Positions 23,053 through 31,528 of a DNA stretch of 40,978 bases are shown piece after piece. Under the pieces are notes generated by a model. That model had not been told where the DNA came from and made no database searches. It saw only the letters and a program-made list of their open reading frames with translations. Every line of letters starts with the position of its first letter. Positions within the stretch are counted from its first letter, which is position 1. Both the position numbers and the translations under genes were made by a program. This DNA comes from Oscillospiraceae bacterium (GTDB lineage: Bacteria > Bacillota > Clostridia > Oscillospirales > Acutalibacteraceae). Where the stretch lies: NCBI GenBank assembly GCA_022487055.1, contig JAKVJJ010000016.1:1-40978 (forward strand), written 5' to 3'.

Positions 23053-23694
23053 TTATTTCTTATTCGCACCATGTAAAATGGGGCTGACGCGCTTATAAAG
23101 CAGGAATGTAATGACCGATACAGAAACACCTTTTAATAGATTGAGCGGTGTGGTAGCCAGCAGGACAAAGCTGGGCAGGTCGGAAATTGCCTTGTTGACC
23201 GCAGAACCCATTGCAATGATTTTGTCCATCGGCCAGCCAAATGCAGTCGCATAGAACGGCAGCATCACATAGGCATTCAGCAGACCGCCGAGGACTGCCA
23301 TAGCCAAAGTACCAACCACCATGCCGAGAACTGCACCTTTGCGGGTTTTATTTTTGCGGTAAATGGCCGCGGCAGGAACGATGAACGCACAGCCGACGAG
23401 GAAATTCGTCAAGTCACCAATGCCAATCGTTGTCGTGCCCTTAATCAGCATTTTAATCAGTACTTTCAGCGCCTCAATGGCAGCACCCGCAGCTGGGCCA
23501 AGCGCAAAACCACCCAGCAGCGCCGGAAGTTCGCCGAAATCCAGTTTATAAAACGGCGGCAAAAATGGCAGCGGCACTTCTAAAACCATCAGAGCACCTG
23601 CCATGGCAGACAGAACCGCCACTACCGCAATGGTACGCACTGAAAGAACGTTGGAGCGTTTCATACTTTTCATAGTTGCTTCTTCATTTGACAT
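23053..23694 (-). CDS. ribU: Riboflavin ECF transporter S component
   Basis: 213 residues with about six transmembrane helices. Diagnostic RibU features are the N-terminal Arg-containing helix start (VRTIAVVAVLSAMAGALMV), the loop PFYKLDFGELPALLGGFALG and KVLIKMLIKGTTTIGIGDL. It binds riboflavin outside and, with shared EcfAA'T, imports it. The energy-coupling genes are not in this window. AGAAGGAG lies before the ATG at 23694. An FMN riboswitch in the leader confirms the substrate class. Confidence 0.95.
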   Translation of the reverse strand: MSNEEATMKSMKRSNVLSVRTIAVVAVLSAMAGALMVLEVPLPFLPPFYKLDFGELPALLGGFALGPAAGAAIEALKVLIKMLIKGTTTIGIGDLTNFLVGCAFIVPAAAIYRKNKTRKGAVLGMVVGTLAMAVLGGLLNAYVMLPFYATAFGWPMDKIIAMGSAVNKAISDLPSFVLLATTPLNLLKGVSVSVITFLLYKRVSPILHGANKK

Positions 23695-23731
23695 TTTGTC
23701 TCCTTCTGAAGATATGGAATGGATTTAAAAA

Positions 23732-23910
23732 TGCCTCGGTGCATAAAATAACACACCGAGGCACAATTTATTCCATATCTTCTACCATCCGGACTATACC
23801 GTCGGCTCCGGAATCTAACCGGTATCTGCGGCGTGACTGCCGCTCGCGGGCTAACAGCAAAAGCTGTATTACCGCCGGTGGGGAATTACACCCCGCCCCG
23901 AAGAATTATT
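23732..23910 (-). promoter_or_regulatory. FMN (RFN) riboswitch controlling ribU
   Basis: Minus-strand aptamer about 23910 to 23775 with the conserved blocks CTTCGGGGCGGGGTG, TTCCCCACCGGCGGT, AGCCCGCGAGC, ATTCCGGAGCCGACGGT and AGTCCGGATG. A terminator follows at 23732-23763 (TGCCTCGGTG against CACCGAGGCA, then T run). The 3' strand of P1 (GAAGATATGGAAT) is fully complementary to bases next to the ribU ribosome binding site (ATTCCATATCTTC, 23708-23720), giving a possible alternative fold. Confidence 0.95.
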
Positions 23911-23924
23911 CAATTCTATATAAC

Positions 23925-23953
23925 AGTATATACATCTGCAGCAATTCTGTCAA
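23925..23953 (-). promoter_or_regulatory. Sigma-A promoter of ribU
   Basis: Minus strand TTGACA (23948-23953), 17-base spacer, TATACT (23925-23930), directly upstream of the FMN aptamer. Confidence 0.8.
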
Positions 23954-23989
23954 GTCTATTCGTGAAAAATTAGACGAATCGCGGAAAAG

Positions 23990-24018
23990 TTGCTTTTTCG
24001 CATCATTTCGAATAAAAT
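23990..24018 (+). promoter_or_regulatory. Sigma-A promoter of the thioesterase gene
   Basis: TTGCTT (23990-23995), 17-base spacer, TAAAAT (24013-24018), 27 bases before the start codon at 24045. Confidence 0.55.
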
Positions 24019-24044
24019 AGAGAAAAACAAAGGATGAGCAATCA

Positions 24045-24545
24045 ATGGAAAATCATACATCAGAAGTACATAACATACCAGCAAAGCACGTTTCCGACTC
24101 CGAAATCGAGCAGATTCAGCCGGTTTTTAATGCGCACCTCAATTCCCAGAATCGGCTTTTCGGCGGGCAGCTTGTCGCTTGGATTGACGTTGCCGCCGGA
24201 GCAACCGCCCGCCGGCACAGCTGTCATAATGTGACTACCGCTGAAATAGACAGCTTGCAATTTAAAGAGCCTGTCTGCGCAAATGACGTCGTTGTCCTGC
24301 ACAGCCGAATGACCTATGTCGGGCGCACCTCCATGGAAGTGCGTGTGGACAGCTATGTGGAATCCCTCAACAGCAGCCGTAAACTGGTCAATACCGCTTA
24401 TCTGGTACTTGTTGCGTTAGATGAAAACGGCCATCCCACACCGGTGCCGCAGCTCATATGTGAAACGCCGGAGGAAAAGGCAGAATTTGCCGCCGGACAA
24501 AAGCGCCGGGAACTTCGCCGGACCCGCCGGGAAGAACAATTCTGA
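24045..24545 (+). CDS. Acyl-CoA thioesterase, hotdog fold
   Basis: 166 residues. The hotdog core of the YciA/BFIT acyl-CoA hydrolase group is clear: NSQNRLFGGQLVAWIDVAAG (Asn and Asp catalytic region), TTAEIDSLQFKEPVCANDVV, and YVGRTSMEVRVDSYVE. The charged C-terminal tail (RRELRRTRREEQ) is typical. It hydrolyses acyl-CoA to free acid and CoA; chain preference is not predictable. AAAGGATG lies upstream of the start. It is divergent from ribU and abuts the convergent kinase gene, with stops one base apart. Confidence 0.9.
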   Translation: MENHTSEVHNIPAKHVSDSEIEQIQPVFNAHLNSQNRLFGGQLVAWIDVAAGATARRHSCHNVTTAEIDSLQFKEPVCANDVVVLHSRMTYVGRTSMEVRVDSYVESLNSSRKLVNTAYLVLVALDENGHPTPVPQLICETPEEKAEFAAGQKRRELRRTRREEQF

Positions 24546-25607
24546 TTACTGTATTCCCATGTGCAGTACCAAGTCGGATTTTTCACGAATTCGGCAGGCG
24601 CTGAAATAAGCTTCCTCCAGCGGAATCCAGCGTGCGGCAAACTGTTCCGCCCGCGCTGCTCCATTTCGGCGGCGGATTCGCTGCATTTGTGTTTCCTTGT
24701 CAGCATCTGCAAATACGCGTAAATCCATATATTCCTGAAGCGCCGGATGCTGACTGTAAGCGCCCTCTACAATGCGCCACTGACTTTCTTTTACCTGACG
24801 AGATCCTCCGTAATCCATTTGGGAACAATCGAACCGACGGTAGGAAAAAGGTGCACTGTCCCGCAGATACGGCAGCACTTCCTGCTGAAAGCGCTCGTAA
24901 TGCACATTGCCTCCCGGCACTGCAAAGCGTTCCGCCGTGCGCAGATTTGGCGGCAGGAAGAAATCATCCATATGTATAATTCCTGCCCCGGTTACAGCAG
25001 AGAGTTCCTCTGCCAACGTTGTCTTGCCGGATGCTGACCTGCCGTCCACTGCCACCACGCTTACTTGATCTGTCGGCAAAGCAGCCATTTTCAATAGAAG
25101 CGGCAGCAATTCACAAAAGCTGCCGTCAACTACCCGGTAGGCCGGTTGCTCCTGTTCCCGGTAAATGCTGCTGTGATGCACAGAATGCATCCCTTCCGCT
25201 TCAAACTGATTTTTGTATGCCTGCCACTCTGTGCTTGGCAGTGGAATCTTATCTGTCTCTATGAGCGATTGCACCTCTGCAAGGCACTGCTGAAAACGCT
25301 TTGCCCCGCCATGTCTCGGTGCTGCGGAAAATCTGAACATCTGAAAAAGCCATTCCGGAGGCAGGTTATGCCAATTCCATGCCGAAAGATTTATGCGGCA
25401 GGTATCTGTGCCAATCCATTCATACAGCGCTGTATCTTTGGCTGTCACCACACCAAATTCATCCTGAAAGCAGATGTGAACTTTATCATTATCAGCCAGC
25501 AAATGTTCCGCACCAAATGCCGCCTGATAACACTCTTTCATAACGTCCTGCGCCTGCATAGACGGATGCAGCCGGAACTGATTCAACAGCGCTTCCGAAA
25601 ATGTCAT
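24546..25607 (-). CDS. P-loop nucleoside/vitamin kinase-like protein with N-terminal extension
   Basis: 353 residues. The C-terminal half is a uridine-kinase/PRK-type P-loop kinase: VVAVDGRSASGKTTLAEEL with Walker A near residue 188, HMDDFFLPP, VHYERFQQEVLPYL, RIVEGAYSQHPAL and the lid region MQRIRRRNG. The N-terminal 170 residues (MKECYQAAFGAEHLLADND; FRFSAAPRHGGAKRFQQCL) form a separate domain that I know only as uncharacterised in clostridia. Its start overlaps the stop of the ECF S-component gene as ATGA, so the kinase probably phosphorylates and traps what that transporter imports. The substrate is unknown; nucleoside, pantothenate-like or other vitamin are options. Confidence 0.8.
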   Translation of the reverse strand: MTFSEALLNQFRLHPSMQAQDVMKECYQAAFGAEHLLADNDKVHICFQDEFGVVTAKDTALYEWIGTDTCRINLSAWNWHNLPPEWLFQMFRFSAAPRHGGAKRFQQCLAEVQSLIETDKIPLPSTEWQAYKNQFEAEGMHSVHHSSIYREQEQPAYRVVDGSFCELLPLLLKMAALPTDQVSVVAVDGRSASGKTTLAEELSAVTGAGIIHMDDFFLPPNLRTAERFAVPGGNVHYERFQQEVLPYLRDSAPFSYRRFDCSQMDYGGSRQVKESQWRIVEGAYSQHPALQEYMDLRVFADADKETQMQRIRRRNGAARAEQFAARWIPLEEAYFSACRIREKSDLVLHMGIQ

Positions 25608-26182
25608 ATGTTGCTTTCCCTTCTTTCCGGTGGCTGCCTTTTCAGCGTGGATTTTGCTGGAATTAGATTTGCCTTTTCCAATGCTGTTATCAAAATTGGA
25701 ATCAGCACAAGCTGAATAATCATGCCCGGTAGGCTAGTCAAAAAATATGCAGTTACCCATGTTGAAAAAGCATAATGGCCGGCCGAGAAAAGCAGTGCCT
25801 GCAGAATGCCGGAAAGTACTCGCCCGCTGAGCATAGCCGCAATCAAGCTGATATACAAATCGGCCGTCCGTTTGCCCGTATGCACAGTCTGCAGCACCAA
25901 CCCGGATACAAACCCATAAGCACATAATTCTATCATTATGGCAGGAAGCATTGCCATTGGTGGCATCTGCAAAATAAGAGTGGAAAGCAATGGCCCGGCT
26001 AATCCGCAGAAAAGTCCAAACTGCCACCCACAGATCAGTCCGCAGAGCAGCACTGGAATGTGCATGGGGCAATAAATGCTGCCTCCTTGCGGAATTGCAT
26101 GAAATGCCAGCGGCAACACTACGCACAAAGAAATGCATAGTGCAGTAATAACCATTTCCCGAATATGTGACATTTTTCTCAT
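25604..26182 (-). CDS. ECF transporter S component, substrate unknown
   Basis: 192 residues from ATG 26182, chosen because GGGGG lies ten bases upstream and the upstream reading frame crosses a stem-loop. About six membrane helices. HAIPQGGSIYCPMHIPVLLCG and GLAGPLLSTLI fit the S-component fold of the group with PMHIPVLL in the second helix. It would bind a small vitamin-like molecule and dock to a shared ECF energising module. The gene is coupled to a P-loop kinase downstream, suggesting uptake plus phosphorylation. An upstream terminator-like hairpin may attenuate it. RibU in the same window is clearly a different subgroup. Confidence 0.85.
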   Translation of the reverse strand: MRKMSHIREMVITALCISLCVVLPLAFHAIPQGGSIYCPMHIPVLLCGLICGWQFGLFCGLAGPLLSTLILQMPPMAMLPAIMIELCAYGFVSGLVLQTVHTGKRTADLYISLIAAMLSGRVLSGILQALLFSAGHYAFSTWVTAYFLTSLPGMIIQLVLIPILITALEKANLIPAKSTLKRQPPERRESNI

Positions 26183-26207
26183 TTTGTTTCCCCCGTCTAC
26201 ATATAAA

Positions 26208-26262
26208 AAGTCGCCAGAAGGTTCTCCCAATACTTTGGGAAAGTTCACCTTCATGGCGACTT
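26208..26262 (-). terminator. Three-tier hairpin before the ECF S-component gene
   Basis: AAGTCGCC/GGCGACTT, GAAGGT/ACCTTC and TCCCAA/TTGGGA nest in one stem (26208-26262), followed by TTTTT on the minus strand. It ends 25 bases before the S-component start and about 80 bases after the DUF3842 stop. It could terminate the upstream gene or act as an attenuator. The preceding 26263-26341 has further small hairpins but matches no riboswitch class I know. Confidence 0.65.
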
Positions 26263-26341
26263 GTTTTTTCAGTATCAAAACATAACACGATGGGCGATTC
26301 AACCGCTTCTGCGGTAACCTGTTTCTTCAGAAGCAGGCTGT

Positions 26342-26749
26342 TCATTCACATTCGGTACAAAGGATTTTTACAGCCTCCTGCACTAGATGACTGACAGGCA
26401 AATTGGTTGCACCAACAAGGTAATTGTTGCAGCGGTTAACTGGAATCAGCACACGTTTGGCACTGCTCTGCCCCACCGCCACTGCCATCTTTGGGGTAAC
26501 TTCTCCACACATCGAATCAGCAATCACGATACTGACCGGACCGATAATCGCATCCGCTGACCGGCATCCGACAACAACCGCATTTTCGCCGGTTGCCGCA
26601 TTGTCGGCACCCGCTTTCAGCATAGCTCCGGTTGCAACGCTGTTTGTGCCAACTGCAGTCACCGTGGCCTGCGGCACATCTGCTTTAACGGCAGCAACAA
26701 TCTGTCTGCCGACTCCGCCGCCCTGCCCATCGATTACCAGAATATTCAT
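26342..26749 (-). CDS. DUF3842 family protein
   Basis: 135 residues from ATG 26749 (AAGGGGTG upstream). The sequence MNILVIDGQGGGVGRQIVAA is the hallmark start of DUF3842, with a glycine-rich nucleotide-binding-like turn. GENAVVVGCRSADAIIGPVS and VLIPVNRCNNYLVG are the other conserved blocks. The family is restricted to Firmicutes and uncharacterised; a small Rossmann-like fold is likely. Cysteines in the middle and at the C-terminus (CTECE) may matter. It lies alone between the tuf terminator and the ECF gene. Confidence 0.85.
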   Translation of the reverse strand: MNILVIDGQGGGVGRQIVAAVKADVPQATVTAVGTNSVATGAMLKAGADNAATGENAVVVGCRSADAIIGPVSIVIADSMCGEVTPKMAVAVGQSSAKRVLIPVNRCNNYLVGATNLPVSHLVQEAVKILCTECE

Positions 26750-26805
26750 CCAATAGCACCCCTTCAAAAGATAGCATATCCAAACGCAAAACGCAAGCCG
26801 GAAAC

Positions 26806-26835
26806 AATAAAAAAAGCCCTGTCCATTTGCAGGGC
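26806..26835 (-). terminator. Terminator of the str operon after tuf
   Basis: GCCCTG (26816-26821) pairs with CAGGGC (26830-26835) and is followed by TTTTTTT on the minus strand, 25 bases past the tuf stop. Confidence 0.85.
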
Positions 26836-26859
26836 AGAGCTTTTTATGATAAGCTAAGA

Positions 26860-28062
26860 TTATTCGTCAATCTTACCAACAACGCCGGAACCAACAGTAT
26901 GGCCACCCTCACGAATAGAGAAGCGGAGGCCTTCCTCGATAGCGATAGGAGCAATCAGTTCAACGCCCATCTCAACGTTATCACCAGGCATGCACATTTC
27001 AGTGCCCTCAGGCAGAGTAATAATACCAGTGACATCAGTTGTACGGAAATAGAACTGTGGACGATAGTTGTTGAAGAACGGAGTATGACGGCCGCCTTCA
27101 TCCTTGGTCAGAACATAAACCTGGCCATGAAACTTGGTGTGCGGATGAATTGTACCGGGCTTTGCCACAACCTGGCCACGCTCGATATCTTCACGCTGGA
27201 TACCACGGAGCAGGACGCCCACGTTATCGCCAGCCTGAGCAAAATCAAGAGTCTTGCGGAACATCTCAAGACCTGTGATAACACTCTTCTTGCGCTCATC
27301 AGTCAAACCGATGATTTCCACTTCATCACCGATCTTGGAAGTACCACGCTCAACACGACCAGTAGCAACAGTGCCACGGCCAGTGATGGTGAATACATCC
27401 TCAACAGGCATCAAGAACGGCAAGTCAGACTTACGGTCAGGAGTCGGAATATAAGTGTCGACAGCATCCATCAGTTCAATGATGCTCTTGTATTCAGGAG
27501 CATTGATATCGGTGGACTTGGACTCCAGAGCCTGCAGAGCAGAACCGCGGATAATCGGGGTCTTGTCACCCGGGAAGTCATATTCGTTGAGCAGATCACG
27601 AATTTCCATCTCGACCAAATCAAGCAGTTCCGGGTCATCAACCTGGTCGCACTTGTTCATATAAACGACAATATAAGGCACACCAACCTGACGAGAAAGC
27701 AGAATGTGTTCACGAGTCTGCGGCATTGGGCCGTCAGCTGCGGAAACGACCAGAATAGCACCATCCATCTGTGCTGCGCCGGTAATCATGTTCTTCACAT
27801 AGTCAGCATGGCCGGGGCAGTCAACATGGGCGTAATGACGCTTCTCTGTCTGATACTCAACATGAGCGGTGTTAATGGTGATGCCGCGCTCACGCTCTTC
27901 AGGAGCGGAGTCGATGTTGGAGTAATCCTTGAATTCAGCTTCACCCTGCAGAGACAGTACCTTAGTGATAGCAGCAGTCAGGGTAGTTTTGCCATGGTCG
28001 ACATGACCAATGGTGCCAATGTTTACGTGCGGCTTGGATCTGTCGAATTTTTCCTTAGCCAT
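26860..28062 (-). CDS. tuf: Translation elongation factor Tu
   Basis: 400 residues, normal. G1 GHVDHGKTT, switch [15 protein letters not shown]3 [13 protein letters not shown]4 NKCD and G5 GSALQA are intact; domains 2 and 3 follow ([26 protein letters not shown]). It delivers aminoacyl-tRNA to the ribosome. It is the last gene of the rpoB-to-tuf cluster, 92 bases after fusA, and has a good AAGGAGG site. A terminator follows. Confidence 0.99.
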   Translation of the reverse strand: MAKEKFDRSKPHVNIGTIGHVDHGKTTLTAAITKVLSLQGEAEFKDYSNIDSAPEERERGITINTAHVEYQTEKRHYAHVDCPGHADYVKNMITGAAQMDGAILVVSAADGPMPQTREHILLSRQVGVPYIVVYMNKCDQVDDPELLDLVEMEIRDLLNEYDFPGDKTPIIRGSALQALESKSTDINAPEYKSIIELMDAVDTYIPTPDRKSDLPFLMPVEDVFTITGRGTVATGRVERGTSKIGDEVEIIGLTDERKKSVITGLEMFRKTLDFAQAGDNVGVLLRGIQREDIERGQVVAKPGTIHPHTKFHGQVYVLTKDEGGRHTPFFNNYRPQFYFRTTDVTGIITLPEGTEMCMPGDNVEMGVELIAPIAIEEGLRFSIREGGHTVGSGVVGKIDE

Positions 28063-28154
28063 TGGAAGTTCCTCCTTAATTTTTTAATCGTATTTCCCGA
28101 AGTATTCTAATTTATTCTAACAAACAATCAGGGAAAAAGCAAGCAGTAAATCGA

Positions 28155-30272
28155 TTAGTCTGCCTTTTTCGTGCGGTCAGAAATAATCTTTTCAGAAATA
28201 TTCTTCGGCACTTCAGCGTAATGGTCAGGCTCCATAATGAACTGGCCACGGCCCTGCGTCTTGGAACGCATATCGGTTGCATAGCCGAACATCTCAGACA
28301 GCGGAACCATTGCGTGAATCTGCTGCGCACCATGGATAGCATCCATACCCTCAATCATGCCGCGGCGAGAGTTCAAGTCACCAATAACATCGCCCATATA
28401 TTCATCAGGCACAGTAACTGTAACCTTCATGATAGGCTCCATGATGACCGGGTCAGCCTTGCGCATAGCGTCCTTGAATGCCATGGAACCGGCAATCTTA
28501 AATGCCATTTCAGAAGAGTCAACTTCATGGTAAGAGCCATCATACAGCTCAACCTTGACATCGACAACATTGTAACCAGCAAGGACACCGCTCTGCATAG
28601 CACCCTGAATACCTGCGTCAACAGCCGGGATGTATTCCTTAGGAATAGAACCGCCGACAGTGACATTGTCAAATTCGTAACCTTCGCCCGGATTCGGGAA
28701 GACACGAATCTTAACATGGCCGTACTGGCCTTTACCACCGGACTGACGGACATATTTGCAGTCCACATCAGCAGGTCTGCGGATGGTTTCCTTATAGGCA
28801 ACCTGCGGCTTACCAACATTCGCTTCCACATGGAATTCACGCATCAGACGGTCAACGATGATTTCCAGATGAAGCTCACCCATACCTGCAATGATTGTCT
28901 GACCGGTTTCCTGGTCAGTATATGCCTTGAAAGTCGGGTCTTCTTCAGCCAGTTTTGCCAGAGCAACGGACATTTTCTCCTGGCCGGCTTTGGTCTTTGG
29001 CTCGATTGCAACACGGATAACCGGGTCCGGGAAGTCCATGGATTCCAGCATGATTGGATGCTTTTCATCGCACAGAGTATCACCGGTCGTCGTATTCTTG
29101 ACACCAATAGCAGCGGCAATATCGCCTGCATAAACGGTTTCAAGATCCTGACGATGGTTCGCGTGCATCTGAAGGATACGGCCAATACGCTCGTCGCAGT
29201 CCTTGGTTGCATTGTAAACAGTGTCACCTGCATTCATGGTACCGGAGTACACACGGAAGTAACACAGTTTACCCACAAACGGGTCAGTTGCAATCTTAAA
29301 TGCCAGTGCGGAGAACGGCTCATCATCGGAAGGTTTGCGGTCTTCTTCCTCGCCTGTGTCAATATTTGTGCCGCGGATAGCTGGCACATCAGTCGGCGCA
29401 GGCATATAGTCGACGATTGCATCCAGCAGCTTCTGCACGCCCTTGTTCTTATAGGAAGTGCCACAAGTGACCGGAACAAATTTGTTTGCAATCGTGGATT
29501 TGCGGATGGTAGCCACAATCTCATCGCGGGTTAATTCTTCGCCGGAGAGATACTTCTCCATCAAAGCGTCGTCCTGCTCAGCAACGTGTTCAATCAGTGC
29601 TGTATGATATTCCTGGGCCTTTTCGACCATGTTTTCCGGAATATCCTCCACACGCATATCCTTGCCCATTTCATCATAATAGACATCAGCCTTCATGGTG
29701 ATAAGGTCAATGATGCCGCGGAATGTATCCTCAGCACCAATCGGAAGCTGAATCGGCACAGCGTTGCAGTGCAGCCGGTCTTTCATCATGTCGATAACAT
29801 TGTAGAAGTCAGCGCCCATGATGTCCATTTTATTGACGTAAGCCATACGCGGCACGCCAAACTGCTCAGCCTGACGCCAAACAGTCTCGGACTGTGGCTC
29901 AACACCGCCCTTTGCACAGAAAACGGTGACAGAACCATCAAGGACACGCAGTGCACGTTCCACTTCAACAGTGAAATCAACATGCCCTGGGGTGTCGATG
30001 ATATTGATACGGTAATCCCGGTTTTTGTCGGGATCACCAAAATATTCGCTGTGTGTCCAGAAGCAAGTGGTAGCAGCAGAAGTAATGGTTATGCCGCGCT
30101 CCTGCTCCTGTGGCATCCAGTCCATGGTGGCCGCGCCATCATGCACTTCACCGATTTTATGATTAACACCAGTGTAGTACAGGATACGTTCGGTCGTAGT
30201 CGTCTTACCGGCATCGATATGTGCCATAATGCCGATATTACGAGTGTTTTCCAGTGATACCTGTCTAGGCAT
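28155..30272 (-). CDS. fusA: Translation elongation factor G
   Basis: 705 residues. N-terminal [50 protein letters not shown] and NKMD are the GTPase motifs. Domain IV carries [15 protein letters not shown] and domain V ends [18 protein letters not shown], the tip and C-terminal hallmarks of canonical EF-G rather than a paralogue. It drives translocation. It follows rpsG by 36 bases in the str operon. Confidence 0.99.
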   Translation of the reverse strand: MPRQVSLENTRNIGIMAHIDAGKTTTTERILYYTGVNHKIGEVHDGAATMDWMPQEQERGITITSAATTCFWTHSEYFGDPDKNRDYRINIIDTPGHVDFTVEVERALRVLDGSVTVFCAKGGVEPQSETVWRQAEQFGVPRMAYVNKMDIMGADFYNVIDMMKDRLHCNAVPIQLPIGAEDTFRGIIDLITMKADVYYDEMGKDMRVEDIPENMVEKAQEYHTALIEHVAEQDDALMEKYLSGEELTRDEIVATIRKSTIANKFVPVTCGTSYKNKGVQKLLDAIVDYMPAPTDVPAIRGTNIDTGEEEDRKPSDDEPFSALAFKIATDPFVGKLCYFRVYSGTMNAGDTVYNATKDCDERIGRILQMHANHRQDLETVYAGDIAAAIGVKNTTTGDTLCDEKHPIMLESMDFPDPVIRVAIEPKTKAGQEKMSVALAKLAEEDPTFKAYTDQETGQTIIAGMGELHLEIIVDRLMREFHVEANVGKPQVAYKETIRRPADVDCKYVRQSGGKGQYGHVKIRVFPNPGEGYEFDNVTVGGSIPKEYIPAVDAGIQGAMQSGVLAGYNVVDVKVELYDGSYHEVDSSEMAFKIAGSMAFKDAMRKADPVIMEPIMKVTVTVPDEYMGDVIGDLNSRRGMIEGMDAIHGAQQIHAMVPLSEMFGYATDMRSKTQGRGQFIMEPDHYAEVPKNISEKIISDRTKKAD

Positions 30273-30308
30273 TCATTACCCTCCATTCGTTCTGCAAAGC
30301 TTGTAACA

Positions 30309-30779
30309 CTACCATCTGTAATGTGCAAATGCTCTGTTCGCCTCAGCCATCTTATGCGTTTCATCACGCTTTTTGGCTGCGCCGCCGGCACCATTCACTG
30401 CGTCCAAAATCTCGGCCGCAAGTCTTTCCCTCATGGTGCGCTCAGAACGCTGACGGGAATACGTTGTCAGCCAGCGCAGGCCCAATGTCTGACGCCGCTC
30501 CGGGCGTACCTCCATTGGCACCTGATAAGTGGAACCGCCAACACGGCGGGCCTTAACTTCCAGGGATGGCATGACATTCTCCATGGCAGCCTCAAAAACT
30601 TCCAAGGGCTCTTTCCCGGTCTTCTCTTTAATAATATCGAAAGCGCCGTAAACGATTTTCTGGGCAACGCCCTTCTTACCGTCAATCATGATATTATTAA
30701 CAAGACGTGTAACGATCTTTGAATTGTACAGCGGATCGGGCAGCACGTCCCGTTTCGCAATATTGCCTCTTCTTGGCAC
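30309..30779 (-). CDS. rpsG: Ribosomal protein uS7
   Basis: 156 residues from a GTG start at 30779, the normal S7 length. GAAGGAGG lies upstream; a longer reading to 30848 runs through the intergenic leader and has no family support. The start [20 protein letters not shown] and [18 protein letters not shown] are diagnostic. It nucleates 30S head assembly on 16S rRNA. Confidence 0.98.
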   Translation of the reverse strand: MPRRGNIAKRDVLPDPLYNSKIVTRLVNNIMIDGKKGVAQKIVYGAFDIIKEKTGKEPLEVFEAAMENVMPSLEVKARRVGGSTYQVPMEVRPERRQTLGLRWLTTYSRQRSERTMRERLAAEILDAVNGAGGAAKKRDETHKMAEANRAFAHYRW

Positions 30780-30928
30780 TTTACTTCCCTCCTTCACATA
30801 AATGATATCATAGGTACTCGAAAATGAAGCTTCCCGTCTGGCCAGCAAAAGGCGTTATATAAACGCCGCGAATGTTTCCGCAGTACGGAAATCTGCAGCC
30901 GAAAGGTTTCTGTCAGATTCAGTCCTGA

Positions 30929-31357
30929 TTACTTGGCAGCTTTTCCTGCCTTCGGACGCTTTGCGCCATACTTGGAGCGAGCCTGCATACGCTTAGCAAC
31001 ACCCTGAGCATCCAATGTGCCGCGGATGATATGATAACGTACACCAGGCAGATCCTTAACACGGCCGCCGCGAACCATCACGACGGAGTGCTCCTGCAGG
31101 TTATGACCGACCCCCGGAATATAAGCGGTAACTTCCATTCCGTTGGAAAGACGCACACGGGCAATCTTACGCAGAGCAGAGTTTGGCTTTTTCGGGGTAG
31201 CAGTCTTCACAGCAGTGCAGACACCACGCTTTTGCGGGGAGTTCTGGTCAATAGCAACACGCTTCTTTGCGTTCCAGCCTTTCAGCAGCGCAGGAGCCTT
31301 TGCCTTCTTCTCAGCGACTTCTCGTCCGGTATGAACCAATTGGTTAAATGTTGGCAT
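30929..31357 (-). CDS. rpsL: Ribosomal protein uS12
   Basis: 142 residues from ATG 31357 with AGGAGGTG upstream; the open frame continues further but without family support. Conserved blocks [32 protein letters not shown] and [19 protein letters not shown] are intact. TPKKPNSA carries Lys at the position linked to streptomycin sensitivity in other species. It sits at the decoding centre. Confidence 0.98.
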   Translation of the reverse strand: MPTFNQLVHTGREVAEKKAKAPALLKGWNAKKRVAIDQNSPQKRGVCTAVKTATPKKPNSALRKIARVRLSNGMEVTAYIPGVGHNLQEHSVVMVRGGRVKDLPGVRYHIIRGTLDAQGVAKRMQARSKYGAKRPKAGKAAK

Positions 31358-31433
31358 TAGTACACCTCCTAACTCAGACTTTGTACATCTATATGCTATG
31401 CAGACAAGCTGCGTAACATCCCCATAAAACGCC

Positions 31434-31465
31434 AAAACCCACCTCGGCAGATGCCGGGGCGGGGA
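31434..31465 (-). terminator. Terminator-like hairpin between rpoC and rpsL
   Basis: On the minus strand CCCcGCCcCGGCA pairs with TGCCGaGGtGGG with a 2-base loop, followed by TTTT. It lies 65 bases after the rpoC stop and could attenuate read-through from rpoBC into the str genes. No promoter for rpsL was identified. Confidence 0.55.
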
Positions 31466-31528
31466 TATCGGCATTGCAGCGGAATCGCGCTAAAAAGCGC
31501 CAAACCATCACAATTTATTATTATACAG

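Noticed and set aside
26263-26341. A THF, preQ1 or TPP riboswitch before the ECF S-component gene
   Set aside because: The conserved core sequences of these classes are absent; only simple hairpins are seen.
28221-29534. Long plus-strand ORFs opposite fusA, tuf, rpoC and rpoB (up to 526 residues)
   Set aside because: They are antisense shadows of highly conserved genes, lack ribosome sites and have His/Asn-rich nonsense composition.
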